This document shows positions 63,981 to 64,000 of a stretch of DNA of 64,000 bases, in pieces; position 1 is the first letter of the stretch; each line of letters opens with the position of its first letter. This DNA comes from Ignavibacteriales bacterium (GTDB lineage: Bacteria; Bacteroidota; Ignavibacteria; UBA10030). Below the pieces are notes generated by a model. The model did no database searches. It saw only the letters and a program-made list of their open reading frames with translations, and was not told where the DNA came from. The stretch covers positions 105,860 to 169,859 of the forward strand of contig JAPLFQ010000019.1 of NCBI GenBank assembly GCA_026390595.1, written 5' to 3'. The position numbers were made by a program, and so were the translations under genes.

Positions 63981-64000
63981 CATCAGTTCCTCTCATTCAT

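Overview
The window looks like chromosomal DNA from the Bacteroidota/Chlorobiota/Ignavibacteriota (FCB) group, most likely an Ignavibacteria-like lineage, moderately GC-rich. Eight proteins end in the type IX secretion (T9SS type A) sorting domain, with the NYPNPFNPSTTIxY core, a VLGR/MLGR turn and a short basic tail. Other supporting traits are a tiny mS38/COX24-like basic protein, a LacI-family regulator and arabinan hydrolases typical of this group. Shine-Dalgarno sequences are common and GTG/TTG starts are frequent. The lineage call rests on motif recognition only.

Layout. (1) 3-6690: three T9SS cargo proteins, two of them BNR/YCF48-type propellers and one a PKD-HEMGH metallopeptidase-Fn3 protein. 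(2) 6855-9231: a housekeeping operon (SppA, HU, zinc-ribbon/TPR protein, mS38-like protein) with a near-consensus promoter at its head and a strong hairpin at its end. (3) 9935-12956: YtxH and DUF948-like envelope proteins and an EF-G-like GTPase. (4) 13155-18789: nucleotide-sugar genes (UDP-HexNAc dehydrogenase, HIT protein, gmd, fcl, ugd), with a remnant of a four-helix-bundle gene between them. (5) 18961-21456: a DUF362 protein and a membrane polyferredoxin. (6) 21555-44515: a long one-strand L-arabinose/arabinan locus holding a lipoprotein mutarotase, a sugar ABC ATPase, a permease fused to its binding protein, a LacI regulator, araB, araD, a fucose-isomerase-type isomerase, a zinc dehydrogenase and five exported glycosidases (two GH127-type, GH2, GH27/36, GH51). 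(7) 44586-62641: large secreted proteins: a sortilin-like BNR protein, two convergent arylsulfotransferase-like proteins, a 1311-residue repeat protein, and a pair carrying VWA, cohesin-like, dockerin-like and laminin-B-like modules. (8) 62868-63980: an M20/PepT-like peptidase.

How the parts fit: the exported hydrolases would release L-arabinose (and galactose-type sugars) from pectic arabinan or arabinogalactan, the mutarotase would equilibrate anomers, the ABC system would import the sugar, and isomerase-AraB-AraD would convert it to D-xylulose 5-phosphate. No SusC/SusD pair is present.

The least expected signals are: a 261-bp palindrome-rich insertion flanked by 19-bp direct repeats that separates the ABC ATPase from its permease; a set of period-7 tandem arrays with unrelated unit sequences, one of them inside a coding region; repeat DNA inside two sorting-domain coding regions; a deletion/frameshift in the GH51 gene; and the two adjacent cohesin/dockerin-type T9SS proteins.
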